From the NCBI GenBank assembly GCA_012519925.1, contig JAAYPF010000129.1, positions 1 to 40,770 on the forward strand: a stretch of DNA of 40,770 nucleotides, in the 5' to 3' direction. This DNA is from Clostridiaceae bacterium (GTDB taxonomy: Bacteria > Bacillota > Clostridia > Acetivibrionales > Acetivibrionaceae). Every line of letters begins with the position of its first letter. The stretch's first letter is position 1. The notes beneath the pieces are model-generated. The model searched no databases, had not been told where the DNA came from, and saw only the letters and a program-made list of their open reading frames with translations. Shown piece by piece: positions 18,752-27,179 of this stretch. Both the position numbers and the translations under genes were made by a program.

Positions 18752-18800
18752 GGTGTTTCAAAATTTTGAAACACCCATTAACCAGTTTTTTTGAAACACC
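18752..18800 (+). promoter_or_regulatory. Perfect 24-bp palindrome plus third arm before cysK
   Basis: Positions 18752-18775 are a perfect palindrome (GGTGTTTCAAAA followed by TTTTGAAACACC). A second copy of the right arm, TTTTGAAACACC, lies at 18789-18800. The left arm can therefore pair with either right arm, as in a two-state leader. Alternatively it is a repressor operator and half-site. It lies between the citrate synthase stop and the cysK ribosome binding site. Confidence 0.6.
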
Positions 18801-18819
18801 TAATTAGAATGGAGAAGTC

Positions 18820-19734
18820 TTGGATATGATTGTTAATAGTGCTATTGATTTGATTGGAAATACCCCGATGATTTCCTTGAAAAAGCTAACTGGTATGTCC
18901 ATTTATGGTAAAGCGGAGTTCTTAAATCCTGGAGGAAGTATAAAGGACAGAATAGCAAAATACATGATTGAACAAGCCGAAAAACGTGGTGTATTAAAAA
19001 AGGGCATGACAATTATGGAACCTACATCGGGTAATACTGGAATAGGAATTGCATTTGTAGGTGTACAAAAGGGGTATAAAGTCGTAATTGTAATGCCTGA
19101 AAACATGAGTGATGAAAGAAAAAAACTTATAAAAGGTTTGGGTGCAGAACTGATTCTTACGCCTGCACAAGAGAGCATCGGCGGATCGGTTGAGGAAGTG
19201 GAAAGACGTGCGAAAAGTGATAGTTCTGTGTTTATTCCGCAACAATTTGCAAATTATGATAACCCCCAAATACATTACATAACAACAGGACCTGAAATAT
19301 GGCAACAGCTTAAAGGTAAAGTAGATGTATTTGTATCAGGGATTGGCAGTGGAGGCACTATTACGGGTGTTGGTCGTTTTTTGAAAGAAAAAAATCCTAA
19401 TTGCATAATTGTTGCTGTAGAACCAAAGAATGTTTCTGCACTTTTAGGTCACAGACCAGGTATTCATAAAATTCAGGGTATTGGTGATGGTTTTATACCT
19501 CAAATTATGGATACAAGCATCGTTGATGAAATTGTTGAAGTGGATGATGAGGATGCTATCAATGTTGCTAGAGAACTTGCTATGACGGAGGGTATCCTTG
19601 CAGGTATTTCGTCAGGGGCAAATATTTGGGCAAGCCGTATGATGGGTGAGAAATTTGGAGAAGATAAGGTGATAGCAACAATTCTTGTAGACAGAGCAGA
19701 ACGTTACTTTAGTGCCGGGCTTTTTAAAGAATAG
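18820..19734 (+). CDS. cysK: Cysteine synthase (O-acetylserine sulfhydrylase)
   Basis: A PLP enzyme of about 304 residues that makes cysteine from O-acetylserine and sulfide. The PLP lysine lies in PGGSIKDRIAKYM (near residue 42), the substrate loop is PTSGNTGIG, and the phosphate-binding glycine loop is GSGGTITGVG. The N-terminus NSAIDLIGNTPMISL matches CysK/CysM. Two starts are possible: TTG at 18820 (5 nt after GGAG) and ATG at 18826 (11 nt after); spacing favours the first, family length slightly the second. The palindrome upstream may control expression. No serine acetyltransferase gene is adjacent. Confidence 0.93.
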   Translation: MDMIVNSAIDLIGNTPMISLKKLTGMSIYGKAEFLNPGGSIKDRIAKYMIEQAEKRGVLKKGMTIMEPTSGNTGIGIAFVGVQKGYKVVIVMPENMSDERKKLIKGLGAELILTPAQESIGGSVEEVERRAKSDSSVFIPQQFANYDNPQIHYITTGPEIWQQLKGKVDVFVSGIGSGGTITGVGRFLKEKNPNCIIVAVEPKNVSALLGHRPGIHKIQGIGDGFIPQIMDTSIVDEIVEVDDEDAINVARELAMTEGILAGISSGANIWASRMMGEKFGEDKVIATILVDRAERYFSAGLFKE

Positions 19735-19763
19735 TAGTAAATAAAATTATATAAAAGCATATT

Positions 19764-19802
19764 AAAAATCAGTTCTGTGAATAATTCGCAGTACTGATTT
19801 TT
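19764..19802 (+). terminator. Terminator of cysK
   Basis: AAAAATCAGT (19764-19773) pairs with ACTGATTTTT (19793-19802), with extra inner pairing, and ends in a T-run. Confidence 0.8.
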
Positions 19803-19810
19803 GTATTGTT

Positions 19811-19838
19811 ACGCTCCTTAGAGTGAAATGAAAGGAGC
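19811..19838 (-). repeat. Degenerate copy of the palindromic repeat
   Basis: ACGCTCCTTAGAGTGAAATG and following bases resemble the element at 24568-24594 read on the opposite strand, and form their own hairpin GCTCCTT (19813-19819) with AAGGAGC (19832-19838). A short GGGG/CCCC hairpin with a T-run follows at 19847-19873, which may be a second terminator. Confidence 0.4.
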
Positions 19839-19884
19839 AAAACGAAGGGGTTGGATGCCCCGTAGTTTTTTTAGCAAAAAATAC

Positions 19885-19933
19885 TTGACTAACATAAATA
19901 TAAATAGTAATATATTTAGCATGCGAAATATAT
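19885..19933 (+). promoter_or_regulatory. Promoter and palindromic operator of the marR-ABC operon
   Basis: TTGACT (19885-19890), a 17-bp spacer and TAATAT (19908-19913) form a near-consensus sigma-A promoter. The 24-bp interval 19910-19933, centred on GCATGC, is a palindrome with a single mismatched pair and overlaps the -10 box. A repeat of its right half, ATGCGAAATA, follows at 19935-19944. This is the expected layout for autoregulation by the MarR protein encoded next. Confidence 0.75.
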
Positions 19934-20003
19934 CTATGCGAAATACTATTGTTTTCTTAACGAAAATGATATTACCGATAGATTTGAGGGAAGGAGCAAG
20001 ATA

Positions 20004-20438
20004 ATGAAGGATATGAGTAAGGGCATAGAAGTAGTTAGACTACTAAAACAAGTTATGGGACTTCTTAAGAATGCACATAAGCCTTGCAATGAAATGAACC
20101 TGACGGGACCACAGGCAATGCTTTTAGGGATCATAGCCCATTATGGAGAGATGAAAATTAGTGATTTAAGCGAAAAGATGGGTCTATCTAATAGTACTGT
20201 GTCTGGAATTGTGGACAGACTCGAGAAACAGGGAATTGTTGAAAGAATTCGAAGTAGTAATGATAGGAGAGTGGTTCGGGTAAATGTAACTTCAGAGCAT
20301 AAAGCACTTGTTAAAAACAAATTTGAAGTTATAGAGCAGAAATTCGAAGATGTAATGGATAAAGCTACTGAGGACGAAGTAAAAAAAGTATTTGAGGGCT
20401 TGGAAATATTAATAGGATTATTAGAAAAAACAATATAA
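20004..20438 (+). CDS. MarR-family transcriptional regulator
   Basis: A 144-residue winged-helix regulator. The recognition region is KISDLSEKMGLSNSTVSGIVDRLEKQGIVERI (about 51-82) and the wing contains the family pattern SSNDRRVVRVNVT. Such proteins bind palindromes as dimers and are released by small ligands or oxidants; C32 is a possible redox residue, without further support. The gene starts at ATG after GGAAGGAG and lies 29 bp before two ABC transporter genes, so it probably represses the exporter from the operator at 19910-19933. The inducing compound is unknown. Confidence 0.92.
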   Translation: MKDMSKGIEVVRLLKQVMGLLKNAHKPCNEMNLTGPQAMLLGIIAHYGEMKISDLSEKMGLSNSTVSGIVDRLEKQGIVERIRSSNDRRVVRVNVTSEHKALVKNKFEVIEQKFEDVMDKATEDEVKKVFEGLEILIGLLEKTI

Positions 20439-20467
20439 TAATTTATTGAATAGGAGTAGATATTATA

Positions 20468-22648
20468 ATGCATAAATTAACCAAATATTTAAAGCCTTTT
20501 ACCGGATTGATTCTTCTTGCTATAGTTTTTCTTTTCGGTCAGGCAATGGCAGATCTTGCACTTCCAGACTATATGTCAAAAATAGTTAATATCGGTATTC
20601 AAAATGGAGGCATTGAAAATGCAGTTCCTGAAGCGGTAAGGGCAAGCCAGATGGAGAAAATTTTAATGTTTGTGGGTGAAAAAGATAGACCAAAAGTGGT
20701 TGAAAATTATAAACTCATTGATAAGTCAAACACAGACTATCCTACTTATGTTAAGAAATACCCGGTTTTAGACAAAGAACCTGTATATGTGTTGAAAGAA
20801 AATGCTGAAATTGAGAAGCTCAATCTGGTGATGGGAAAAGCATTTGTTGCAGTTTCAGAGGTTGAAAAAATTAAAGAAGAAGTAAAGTATGGAGAACTTG
20901 AAATTAACGAACAAAATATCACAAAGGAGCAGTTCACTGAGAAGAACAAGGGTATGAATGACCTAATTGCTATTATGGATGAGGATACAGTTGTTCAGTA
21001 TGCCATAAACAGCGTCAAAATGGAGTACAAAGCATTAGGTATGAATGTGGATCAAATTCAAAACAGATACATTGTCAATATAGGGGTTAGTATGCTTTTA
21101 GTCTCACTTCTAAGTGCAATATGTGTGGTCTTTGTAGGTTACCTATCTTCAAGAACTGGAGCCGGGCTTGCACGTAATTTAAGAAGAGATGTATTTACAA
21201 AAGTTGAAAGCTTCTCCAATACAGAGCTGGATAAGTTCTCGACTTCATCTCTTATAACTAGAACTACTAATGATATAAATCATGTACAAATGCTTGTAAT
21301 GATGATGATAAGAATGGTATTTTATTCACTAATAATGGCTATAGGCGGTATAATTAAAGCAATTGGAAAGAGTCAGTCTATGACTTGGGTTATTGCGGTG
21401 GGGGTAATTGCAATTTTAGGCTTAATTCTTGCGGTGTTCTCTATTGCACTACCTAAATTCAAGCTAATTCAAAAACTTGTTGACAAACTGAATTTGGTTA
21501 CACGTGAGAATCTCTCGGGTATGATGGTTATTAGAGCATTTAACACTCAAAAGTTTGAGGAAGATAGATTTGATAAGGCAAATCAAGACCTTACAAAGAC
21601 AAATCTTTTTGTAAACAGGGTTATGGTTGTTATGTTTCCTAGCATGATGCTTATAATGAATGGAATTACTCTACTAATAATTTGGGTGGGTGCAAACCAG
21701 ATAGCTAATTCAAGTATGCGAGTAGGAGATATGATGGCATTTATACAATATGCTATGCAGATAATGTTCTCTTTTCTCATGATGTCCTTTATGTTTATTA
21801 TGGTACCTAGAGCTTCTGTAGCTGCTCAGCGTATAGTAGAAGTTTTAGAAACTGAGCCTGAAATAAGAGATCCGAAAGATGCAAAGAAGTTTAATAACCG
21901 TGAGAAGGGTGTTGTTGAATTCAGGAACGTGTCTTTTAAGTATAACAGTGCAGAAGAAAATATGCTTAAAGATATAAGCTTTAAGGCAATGCCCGGTCAG
22001 ACAACAGCTTTTATCGGTTCTACAGGGTCGGGTAAAACAACTCTAGTCAATTTGATTCCGCGTTTTTATGATGTAACTGAGGGGCAGGTTTTAGTTAATG
22101 GAATAGATGTAAGGGAGGTTACACAACATGATTTGAGGGACAAAATCGGTTATGTGCCTCAGAAGAGCTCACTTTTTAGTGGGACTATTGAATCAAATAT
22201 GAAGTATGCAAATGAGAACGCTTCTCAAGAAGATATCAAATTAGCTATAGAGATAGCACAAGCTAAAGAATTTGTGGATGAAAAGCCCGAAGGTATAAAA
22301 TCAGACATATCACAAGGAGGAAGTAATGTTTCCGGGGGTCAGAAGCAGAGGCTGTCCATCGCAAGAGCATTGATGAAAAAGCCGGAAATTTATATTTTCG
22401 ATGACAGTTTTTCAGCTCTTGACTTTAAAACCGATTCAGCACTAAGGAGGGCTTTGAAGCACAAAATCAAATCAGCTACTATTCTTATTGTTGCACAGCG
22501 TATTTCTACAATTATGGATGCAGAGCAGATAATTGTGCTTGATGAAGGAAGAATTGTAGGAAAAGGTACACATAAAGAATTAATGAAAAATTGCACAGCT
22601 TATCAGGAAATTGCTTTATCACAGCTGTCAAAGGAGGAATTGGCATGA
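20468..22648 (+). CDS. ABC exporter subunit with degenerate ATP site and large external insert
   Basis: A 726-residue fused membrane/ATPase half-exporter. The first transmembrane helix (about 10-32) is followed by an unusually long, charged segment (about 45-195) expected outside the membrane, then five further helices. The ATPase domain has Walker A GSTGSGKTT, signature VSGGQKQRLSIARAL and Walker B IYIFDDSFSALD, where aspartate replaces the catalytic glutamate. That replacement is typical of one subunit of heterodimeric exporters such as TM287/288. Its ATGA overlap with the next gene supports a heterodimer. The MarR gene just upstream suggests multidrug or toxic-metabolite export. Substrate unknown. 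Confidence 0.92.
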   Translation: MHKLTKYLKPFTGLILLAIVFLFGQAMADLALPDYMSKIVNIGIQNGGIENAVPEAVRASQMEKILMFVGEKDRPKVVENYKLIDKSNTDYPTYVKKYPVLDKEPVYVLKENAEIEKLNLVMGKAFVAVSEVEKIKEEVKYGELEINEQNITKEQFTEKNKGMNDLIAIMDEDTVVQYAINSVKMEYKALGMNVDQIQNRYIVNIGVSMLLVSLLSAICVVFVGYLSSRTGAGLARNLRRDVFTKVESFSNTELDKFSTSSLITRTTNDINHVQMLVMMMIRMVFYSLIMAIGGIIKAIGKSQSMTWVIAVGVIAILGLILAVFSIALPKFKLIQKLVDKLNLVTRENLSGMMVIRAFNTQKFEEDRFDKANQDLTKTNLFVNRVMVVMFPSMMLIMNGITLLIIWVGANQIANSSMRVGDMMAFIQYAMQIMFSFLMMSFMFIMVPRASVAAQRIVEVLETEPEIRDPKDAKKFNNREKGVVEFRNVSFKYNSAEENMLKDISFKAMPGQTTAFIGSTGSGKTTLVNLIPRFYDVTEGQVLVNGIDVREVTQHDLRDKIGYVPQKSSLFSGTIESNMKYANENASQEDIKLAIEIAQAKEFVDEKPEGIKSDISQGGSNVSGGQKQRLSIARALMKKPEIYIFDDSFSALDFKTDSALRRALKHKIKSATILIVAQRISTIMDAEQIIVLDEGRIVGKGTHKELMKNCTAYQEIALSQLSKEELA

Positions 22649-24519
22649 GTCAAAATCACAATAAACCGTCGGAGTTTAAGAGACCGCCAAGGCAAGGAAG
22701 AATGGGGCATGGTCCTGGAGCTATGATGGCAGGAGGTGAAAAGGCACGTAATTTTAAGGGCACGATGAAAAAGCTGCTAGAGCATTTAAGTGTTTATAAA
22801 ATTGCTATATTTATCTCGCTACTTTTTGCCATAGGAAGTGCTGCTTTTTCAATAGTTGGTCCGAGAATTATGGGTCAAGCTACGACAAAACTTTTTGAGG
22901 GAGTTGTGGCGAAAATTGCTGGAACAGGCGGCATTGATTTAAATCAAATAGGATGGATATTAATAAAACTTGTTGCCTTGTATTTGCTAAGTGCATTATT
23001 TGGATATGTACAGGGATGGTTGATGACTGATGTATCAATGAAGGTGAGCTACAAATTCAGAAAGGACATTTCCGAAAAAATCAACCGTATGCCTTTAAAA
23101 TATTTTGATGCTACAAATCATGGTGAGGTATTGTCCCGAGTGACCAATGACGTTGACACACTTAGTCAGACTCTCAACCAGAGTCTTGGACAGATAATCA
23201 CTTCTGTTACTACTGTGGTGGGAGTACTTATCATGATGTTTACAATAAGTTGGAGGATGTCTTTGGTAGCTATTGGAGTTTTACCTTTGTCTATGATACT
23301 TATAATGCTTATTGTAAAGCAATCACAAAAGTATTTTAAACAACAGCAAGATTTTCTTGGTAATTTAAACGGTCATATTGAAGAAATGTATGGAGGGCAT
23401 ATAGTAGTTAAAGCTTTTAATGGAGAAAAAAAGAGTATTGAAAAGTTTGATACATTTAATAGTAAGCTCTATGGCTCCTCGTGGAAATCTCAATTTTTGA
23501 CTAGTATTATGATGCCTCTTATGGGTTTTGTAGGAAATTTGGGTTATGTAGCAATTTGTATCTTAGGTGGTTATTATGCCGCAAGGGGAGTTATAAAAGT
23601 TGGTGATATTCAAGCTTTTATACAATATGTGCGTCAATTTACACAACCTATCTCGCAGCTGGCGAATATATCTAACATTCTTCAGCAGACAGCAGCTTCA
23701 GCGGAACGTGTATTTGAGTTTCTAGATGAAGAGGAAGAGGTGCAGGATGCTGTTGATTCGATTAAGCCAGGTAAAATTGATGGTAAAGTTGAGTTTAGAA
23801 ATGTTCATTTCGGATACAATAAGGACGAGATTATAATAAATGATTTCTCAATAGTTGTAAAACCTGGGTACAAGGTAGCTATTGTTGGTCCAACTGGTGC
23901 TGGTAAGACAACAATGGTCAAGCTATTAATGAGATTTTATGATGTAAATAAAGGCTCAATTCTAATTGATGACCATGATATAAGACAGTTTACCCGTGAA
24001 GATCTGCGTTCAATGTTTGGGATGGTACTACAGGATACATGGCTTTATAACGGCAGTATAATGGAAAATATCCGTTATGGTCGTCTTGACGCAACCGATG
24101 AAGAGGTTATTGCTGCAGCGAAGACCGCTCATGTTGACAGTTTTGTCCACACGCTCCCTAATGGCTATGCTATGGAGCTAAATGAAGAAGCGAGCAATGT
24201 ATCACAAGGACAAAAACAATTAATAACAATAGCAAGAGCCATATTGTCCGATCCGAAAATACTTATTCTCGACGAGGCGACAAGTTCGGTGGATACCCGT
24301 ACAGAGGTGCAGATTCAAAAAGCTATGACTAATCTTATGAAAAACCGCACAAGCTTTGTAATTGCACATCGCCTTTCAACAATACGTGATGCAGATGTCA
24401 TATTAGTTATGAACCACGGTGATATTGTTGAACAGGGCAATCATACCGAATTGTTAGCAAAGGGTGGCTTCTATGCAAACCTTTATTACAGCCAATTTGA
24501 AGTTTCAAAGGTAAGCTGA
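22645..24519 (+). CDS. ABC exporter subunit with catalytic ATP site
   Basis: This 624-residue half-exporter pairs with the preceding gene. After a basic, glycine-rich N-terminal tail there are six membrane helices (about 55-340) and an ATPase domain with Walker A GPTGAGKTT, Walker B LILDEATSSVD with the catalytic glutamate, and H-loop AHRLS. Its signature is SQGQ rather than SGGQ, the deviation expected where it completes the degenerate site of the partner. ATG at 22645 overlaps the upstream stop (ATGA) and follows AAAGGAGG, so it is chosen over an in-frame ATG at 22591. Confidence 0.93.
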   Translation: MSQNHNKPSEFKRPPRQGRMGHGPGAMMAGGEKARNFKGTMKKLLEHLSVYKIAIFISLLFAIGSAAFSIVGPRIMGQATTKLFEGVVAKIAGTGGIDLNQIGWILIKLVALYLLSALFGYVQGWLMTDVSMKVSYKFRKDISEKINRMPLKYFDATNHGEVLSRVTNDVDTLSQTLNQSLGQIITSVTTVVGVLIMMFTISWRMSLVAIGVLPLSMILIMLIVKQSQKYFKQQQDFLGNLNGHIEEMYGGHIVVKAFNGEKKSIEKFDTFNSKLYGSSWKSQFLTSIMMPLMGFVGNLGYVAICILGGYYAARGVIKVGDIQAFIQYVRQFTQPISQLANISNILQQTAASAERVFEFLDEEEEVQDAVDSIKPGKIDGKVEFRNVHFGYNKDEIIINDFSIVVKPGYKVAIVGPTGAGKTTMVKLLMRFYDVNKGSILIDDHDIRQFTREDLRSMFGMVLQDTWLYNGSIMENIRYGRLDATDEEVIAAAKTAHVDSFVHTLPNGYAMELNEEASNVSQGQKQLITIARAILSDPKILILDEATSSVDTRTEVQIQKAMTNLMKNRTSFVIAHRLSTIRDADVILVMNHGDIVEQGNHTELLAKGGFYANLYYSQFEVSKVS

Positions 24520-24567
24520 TTTTAATGCAATAAAGTTTTGGACCATCGAGCCCTTCCGTTTTTGTCT

Positions 24568-24586
24568 CTTTCACTTCGTTCGAAAG
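24568..24586 (-). repeat. Small repeated palindromic element, copy 2 (inverted)
   Basis: CTTTCACTTCGTTCGAAAG is the exact reverse complement of the 19-bp element at 3724-3742. The following GAAGCGTAA extends its similarity to the degenerate copy at 19811-19838. Confidence 0.55.
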
Positions 24587-24597
24587 AAGCGTAATAG

Positions 24598-24635
24598 AAA
24601 TACCAGGATTCTTTAATACTTGAATCCTGGTATTT
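24598..24635 (+). terminator. Terminator of the marR-ABC operon
   Basis: A perfect 14-bp stem (24598-24611 with 24622-24635) with a 10-nt loop, ending in TATTTCTTG. Confidence 0.8.
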
Positions 24636-25061
24636 CTTGTTTCTTAGAGCTGAAGAAGGATAAGCAGAGATTTGTTTGAAAAATAATTACACATTAATGC
24701 CTATTATTAAAAAAAGCCTGTTTGAAGAAATAAGGAATCTTCTGAATATGTCTATAATGTACATTGAATTCATGTTAATAATTTAAAAAATACTTTTTGA
24801 CCGTTACTATGTACAATTAAATGAGTATAATTATATAAAGCATCATATAATACTATTTCAAAAAATAAAACACTTGTATTTCAAAGGTCATAAAATCGAT
24901 TTTTTGAAATAGCAGGATTCGTGTAATCACTTAGGATGAGAATCGTACGATTTAAAAAATGAACTATATCTTTTCAAAAAGTGTCTTATAGCTTAAGATA
25001 TAAGACTTTTGGGTAAAATGATTTGGACTTAGAAAACAGGTTTTTTTGAGGAGAATAGGAT
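24636..25061. other. Structured leader region before the sigma factor gene
   Basis: No gene is seen. Two inverted repeats stand out: CTATTTCAAAAAAT (24853-24866) with a perfect match at 24899-24912, and AAAAGTGTCTTATA (24977-24990) with TATAAGACTTTT (24999-25010, two bulged bases). The promoter of the sigma/anti-sigma operon must lie in this stretch; I cannot identify it by consensus, which would fit control by an alternative sigma factor. Confidence 0.45.
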
Positions 25062-25643
25062 ATGATTGGTGTGTTAACTATGAACAAAGAAAGAGACAAC
25101 ATGTTGGTTGAAAACACCTTGAAAGGCAATATAAGTTCCTTTGAGGAGTTAATAAGGTTGTATCAGGTAAAGATTTTCAATTTCCTTTCAAAAATGACGG
25201 CATCACGAGAGGACGCAGAGGAAATAACTCAGGAAGTGTTTATAAAGGTTTATAAGAACCTATATAAATACAATAATAAATGGAGTTTTTCCACCTGGAT
25301 ATATCGTATAGCCATAAATACATTGAGGAGCGAGTACAGAAAAATAAAAAATAACAAAGATATTGATTACTACGCTACTATACCGGAGCTGCCTGCAAAT
25401 TTTAGCGATTACCCTGAGATAGCCTATGAAATTAAGGAGCAGAGTGTAGAAATTATAAAGCTTATTGACCAACTAAAAGAAGATCAGAAAACCGCATTGC
25501 TTTTACGCTGTATGCAGGATTTTTCTTTTAAAGAAATAGGCGATATATTAGGAATAACACCTGATGCTGCAAAGATGAAGATACAAAGGGCTAAGCAGTC
25601 TATTTGCAGGAAGTATGAAAAATTGCAAGAAAGGGGTAGATGA
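25062..25643 (+). CDS. ECF-like RNA polymerase sigma factor
   Basis: A 193-residue sigma-70 family protein with only regions 2 and 4, as in ECF sigma factors. Region 2 covers about 20-95 (SFEELIRLYQVKIFNFL, REDAEEITQEVFIKVY, SFSTWIYRIAINTLRSEYRK). Region 4 covers about 130-185 (LKEDQKTALLLRCMQDFSFKEIGDILGIT and the KMKIQRAKQSI recognition helix). GAGGAG lies 8 nt before ATG 25062; an internal ATG at 25080 is less well placed. Its TGA overlaps the next gene, a membrane-anchored zinc-finger protein that is the likely anti-sigma factor. The stress it answers is unknown; the GerMN partner hints at the envelope. Confidence 0.92.
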   Translation: MIGVLTMNKERDNMLVENTLKGNISSFEELIRLYQVKIFNFLSKMTASREDAEEITQEVFIKVYKNLYKYNNKWSFSTWIYRIAINTLRSEYRKIKNNKDIDYYATIPELPANFSDYPEIAYEIKEQSVEIIKLIDQLKEDQKTALLLRCMQDFSFKEIGDILGITPDAAKMKIQRAKQSICRKYEKLQERGR

Positions 25644-27040
25644 AAATGAAATGCAATTTTAATGTTGAAGACTTAATTAAATATACTGAAAATCTGCTTT
25701 CGGATGAAGATAAAGAGAGAGTTTTGGAACACTTGAATTCCTGTGAGAAATGTAAAAGAAACTATGGCGTGTTGAAATTCACGGAAACCTATGCAAAAGA
25801 CAGTTTACCCGTGAGTGAGAGCATCAGTAAAAATGTAATGGAGGCGATAGATGTGAATAGATACAGTAAGAATAAGAAATTTTGGCTGGGAGGTGCATTT
25901 CATAGAGCAATACCTGCTATTAAGCCAGTTTTAGCAGCGACAGCAGCAGTTGTGGTGTTATTGGGTGTAGCGAATTTTGGCAGTTTACGAGGATTGATTT
26001 ATAATCCCAGCAGTGTAGGACCTAGTACAACCGACCCCGTTAACCATCCTCAAAATACTAATCCGGCTGTTTTACCTGAAAGTACAAACGCTGTAACTAA
26101 AGAACCTGTGGAAACGAAACTAATTACTCTTTATTATGCAAATTCTAATGCAGACAAAGTGGTTGCTGAGAAAAGGGAAGTTGAAATAAGTAAAGACACA
26201 CAAATAGAAAAATTGGTGTTTGAAGAATTGCAAAAAGCCCCAAAAACTGAAGGTTTATATTTACCAATTCCTAAGGGGACAAAACTTTTATCGGCATCAA
26301 CCGAAGGCGGCATCTGCACTCTTGATCTTTCTAGGGAGTTTGTGGATAACAGCCCTGGAGGAACGGCAGGAGAATTAATGACTTTGTACTCAATAATTAA
26401 TACAATGACCGAGCTTCCTGATATTGATAAAGTCCAGTTTCTTATTGAAGGACAAAAGGAAGAAGTATACGTACATGCCATATTTGATGAGCCCTTTAAA
26501 AGAAATGATGATATTATCGAGAAAAGTTCAAGCGAGATAAAAGCTGAAGTTGAAGCTAGATCTCAAATAGCTATTAAAGCAATTAAGGAAAAGGATATGG
26601 AAAAGCTGGCTTCGTTAGTACATCCCGTTAAAGGCGTACTGTTTTCTCCCTATTCCTACATTGAATTAGAGAAGCATAAAGTGTTTACAAAGGATCAATT
26701 AAAAGACCTGTTGGAGTCGGAAAAAGTGTATAATTGGGGAGATTATGACGGATCAGGTCATCCGATTGAGTTAACCTTTAGGCAGTATTTTGATAGATTT
26801 ATATATAATCAGGATTTTGCGAATGCAGAAAAAATAGCATATAATGAAGTACAGCAACTGGGCAATACTATTGTCAATATTTCGGATATTTATCCTGAAA
26901 GTAAATTCATAGATTACTACTTTTCCGGCTTCAAACCTGATTTTGAGGGTATGGATTGGGCGAGCTTGAAGTTGGTTTTTGAAAAGTATGACGGTCAGTG
27001 GTATCTTGTATGTATTGCACATGGTGAATGGACTATTTAA
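25640..27040 (+). CDS. Membrane anti-sigma factor with zinc finger and GerMN domain
   Basis: A 466-residue partner of the sigma factor. The cytoplasmic N-terminus carries the anti-sigma zinc finger (H31 followed by C35 and C38 in HLNSCEKC). A single membrane helix lies at about 94-112 (AAVVVLLGVANFG). Outside, after a Pro/Thr/Asn-rich spacer, is a GerMN domain (about 160-290; ISKDTQIEKLVFEEL, GTKLLSASTEGGICTLDLSREF), a fold found in sporulation and germination lipoproteins. A distinct C-terminal domain (about 305-466) that I do not recognise follows, ending VFEKYDGQWYLVCIAHGEW. ATG 25640 overlaps the sigma stop; ATG 25646 (GGGG 9 nt upstream) is a close alternative. It probably senses an envelope signal and releases the sigma factor. 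Confidence 0.85.
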   Translation: MKMKCNFNVEDLIKYTENLLSDEDKERVLEHLNSCEKCKRNYGVLKFTETYAKDSLPVSESISKNVMEAIDVNRYSKNKKFWLGGAFHRAIPAIKPVLAATAAVVVLLGVANFGSLRGLIYNPSSVGPSTTDPVNHPQNTNPAVLPESTNAVTKEPVETKLITLYYANSNADKVVAEKREVEISKDTQIEKLVFEELQKAPKTEGLYLPIPKGTKLLSASTEGGICTLDLSREFVDNSPGGTAGELMTLYSIINTMTELPDIDKVQFLIEGQKEEVYVHAIFDEPFKRNDDIIEKSSSEIKAEVEARSQIAIKAIKEKDMEKLASLVHPVKGVLFSPYSYIELEKHKVFTKDQLKDLLESEKVYNWGDYDGSGHPIELTFRQYFDRFIYNQDFANAEKIAYNEVQQLGNTIVNISDIYPESKFIDYYFSGFKPDFEGMDWASLKLVFEKYDGQWYLVCIAHGEWTI

Positions 27041-27054
27041 ATAAATTATTTTTA

Positions 27055-27096
27055 AAATATACCGTTCATTGGTATTATCCCAAGAACGGTATATTT
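27055..27096 (+). terminator. Terminator-like hairpin after the anti-sigma gene
   Basis: AAATATACCGTTC (27055-27067) pairs perfectly with 27084-27096. The T-tract after it is weak. Confidence 0.65.
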
Positions 27097-27132
27097 CTAT
27101 AAAGAAAGAACTAAAAATTCCATAGTAAATAA

Positions 27133-27174
27133 AAACTACATTAAAAAGCTAAATCAACATTTTTAATGTAGTTT
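27133..27174. terminator. Second perfect hairpin at the IS boundary
   Basis: A perfect 15-bp stem (27133-27147 with 27160-27174) with A-rich left and T-rich right flanks. It lies directly before the truncated transposase reading frame, so it marks the edge of host DNA or a bidirectional terminator. Confidence 0.6.
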
Positions 27175-27179
27175 ATTAT

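Noticed and set aside
18734-18819. T-box or SAM riboswitch before cysK
   Set aside because: The 86-bp interval is too short and lacks the T-box sequence and the SAM-I core; only the palindrome with a third arm is supported.
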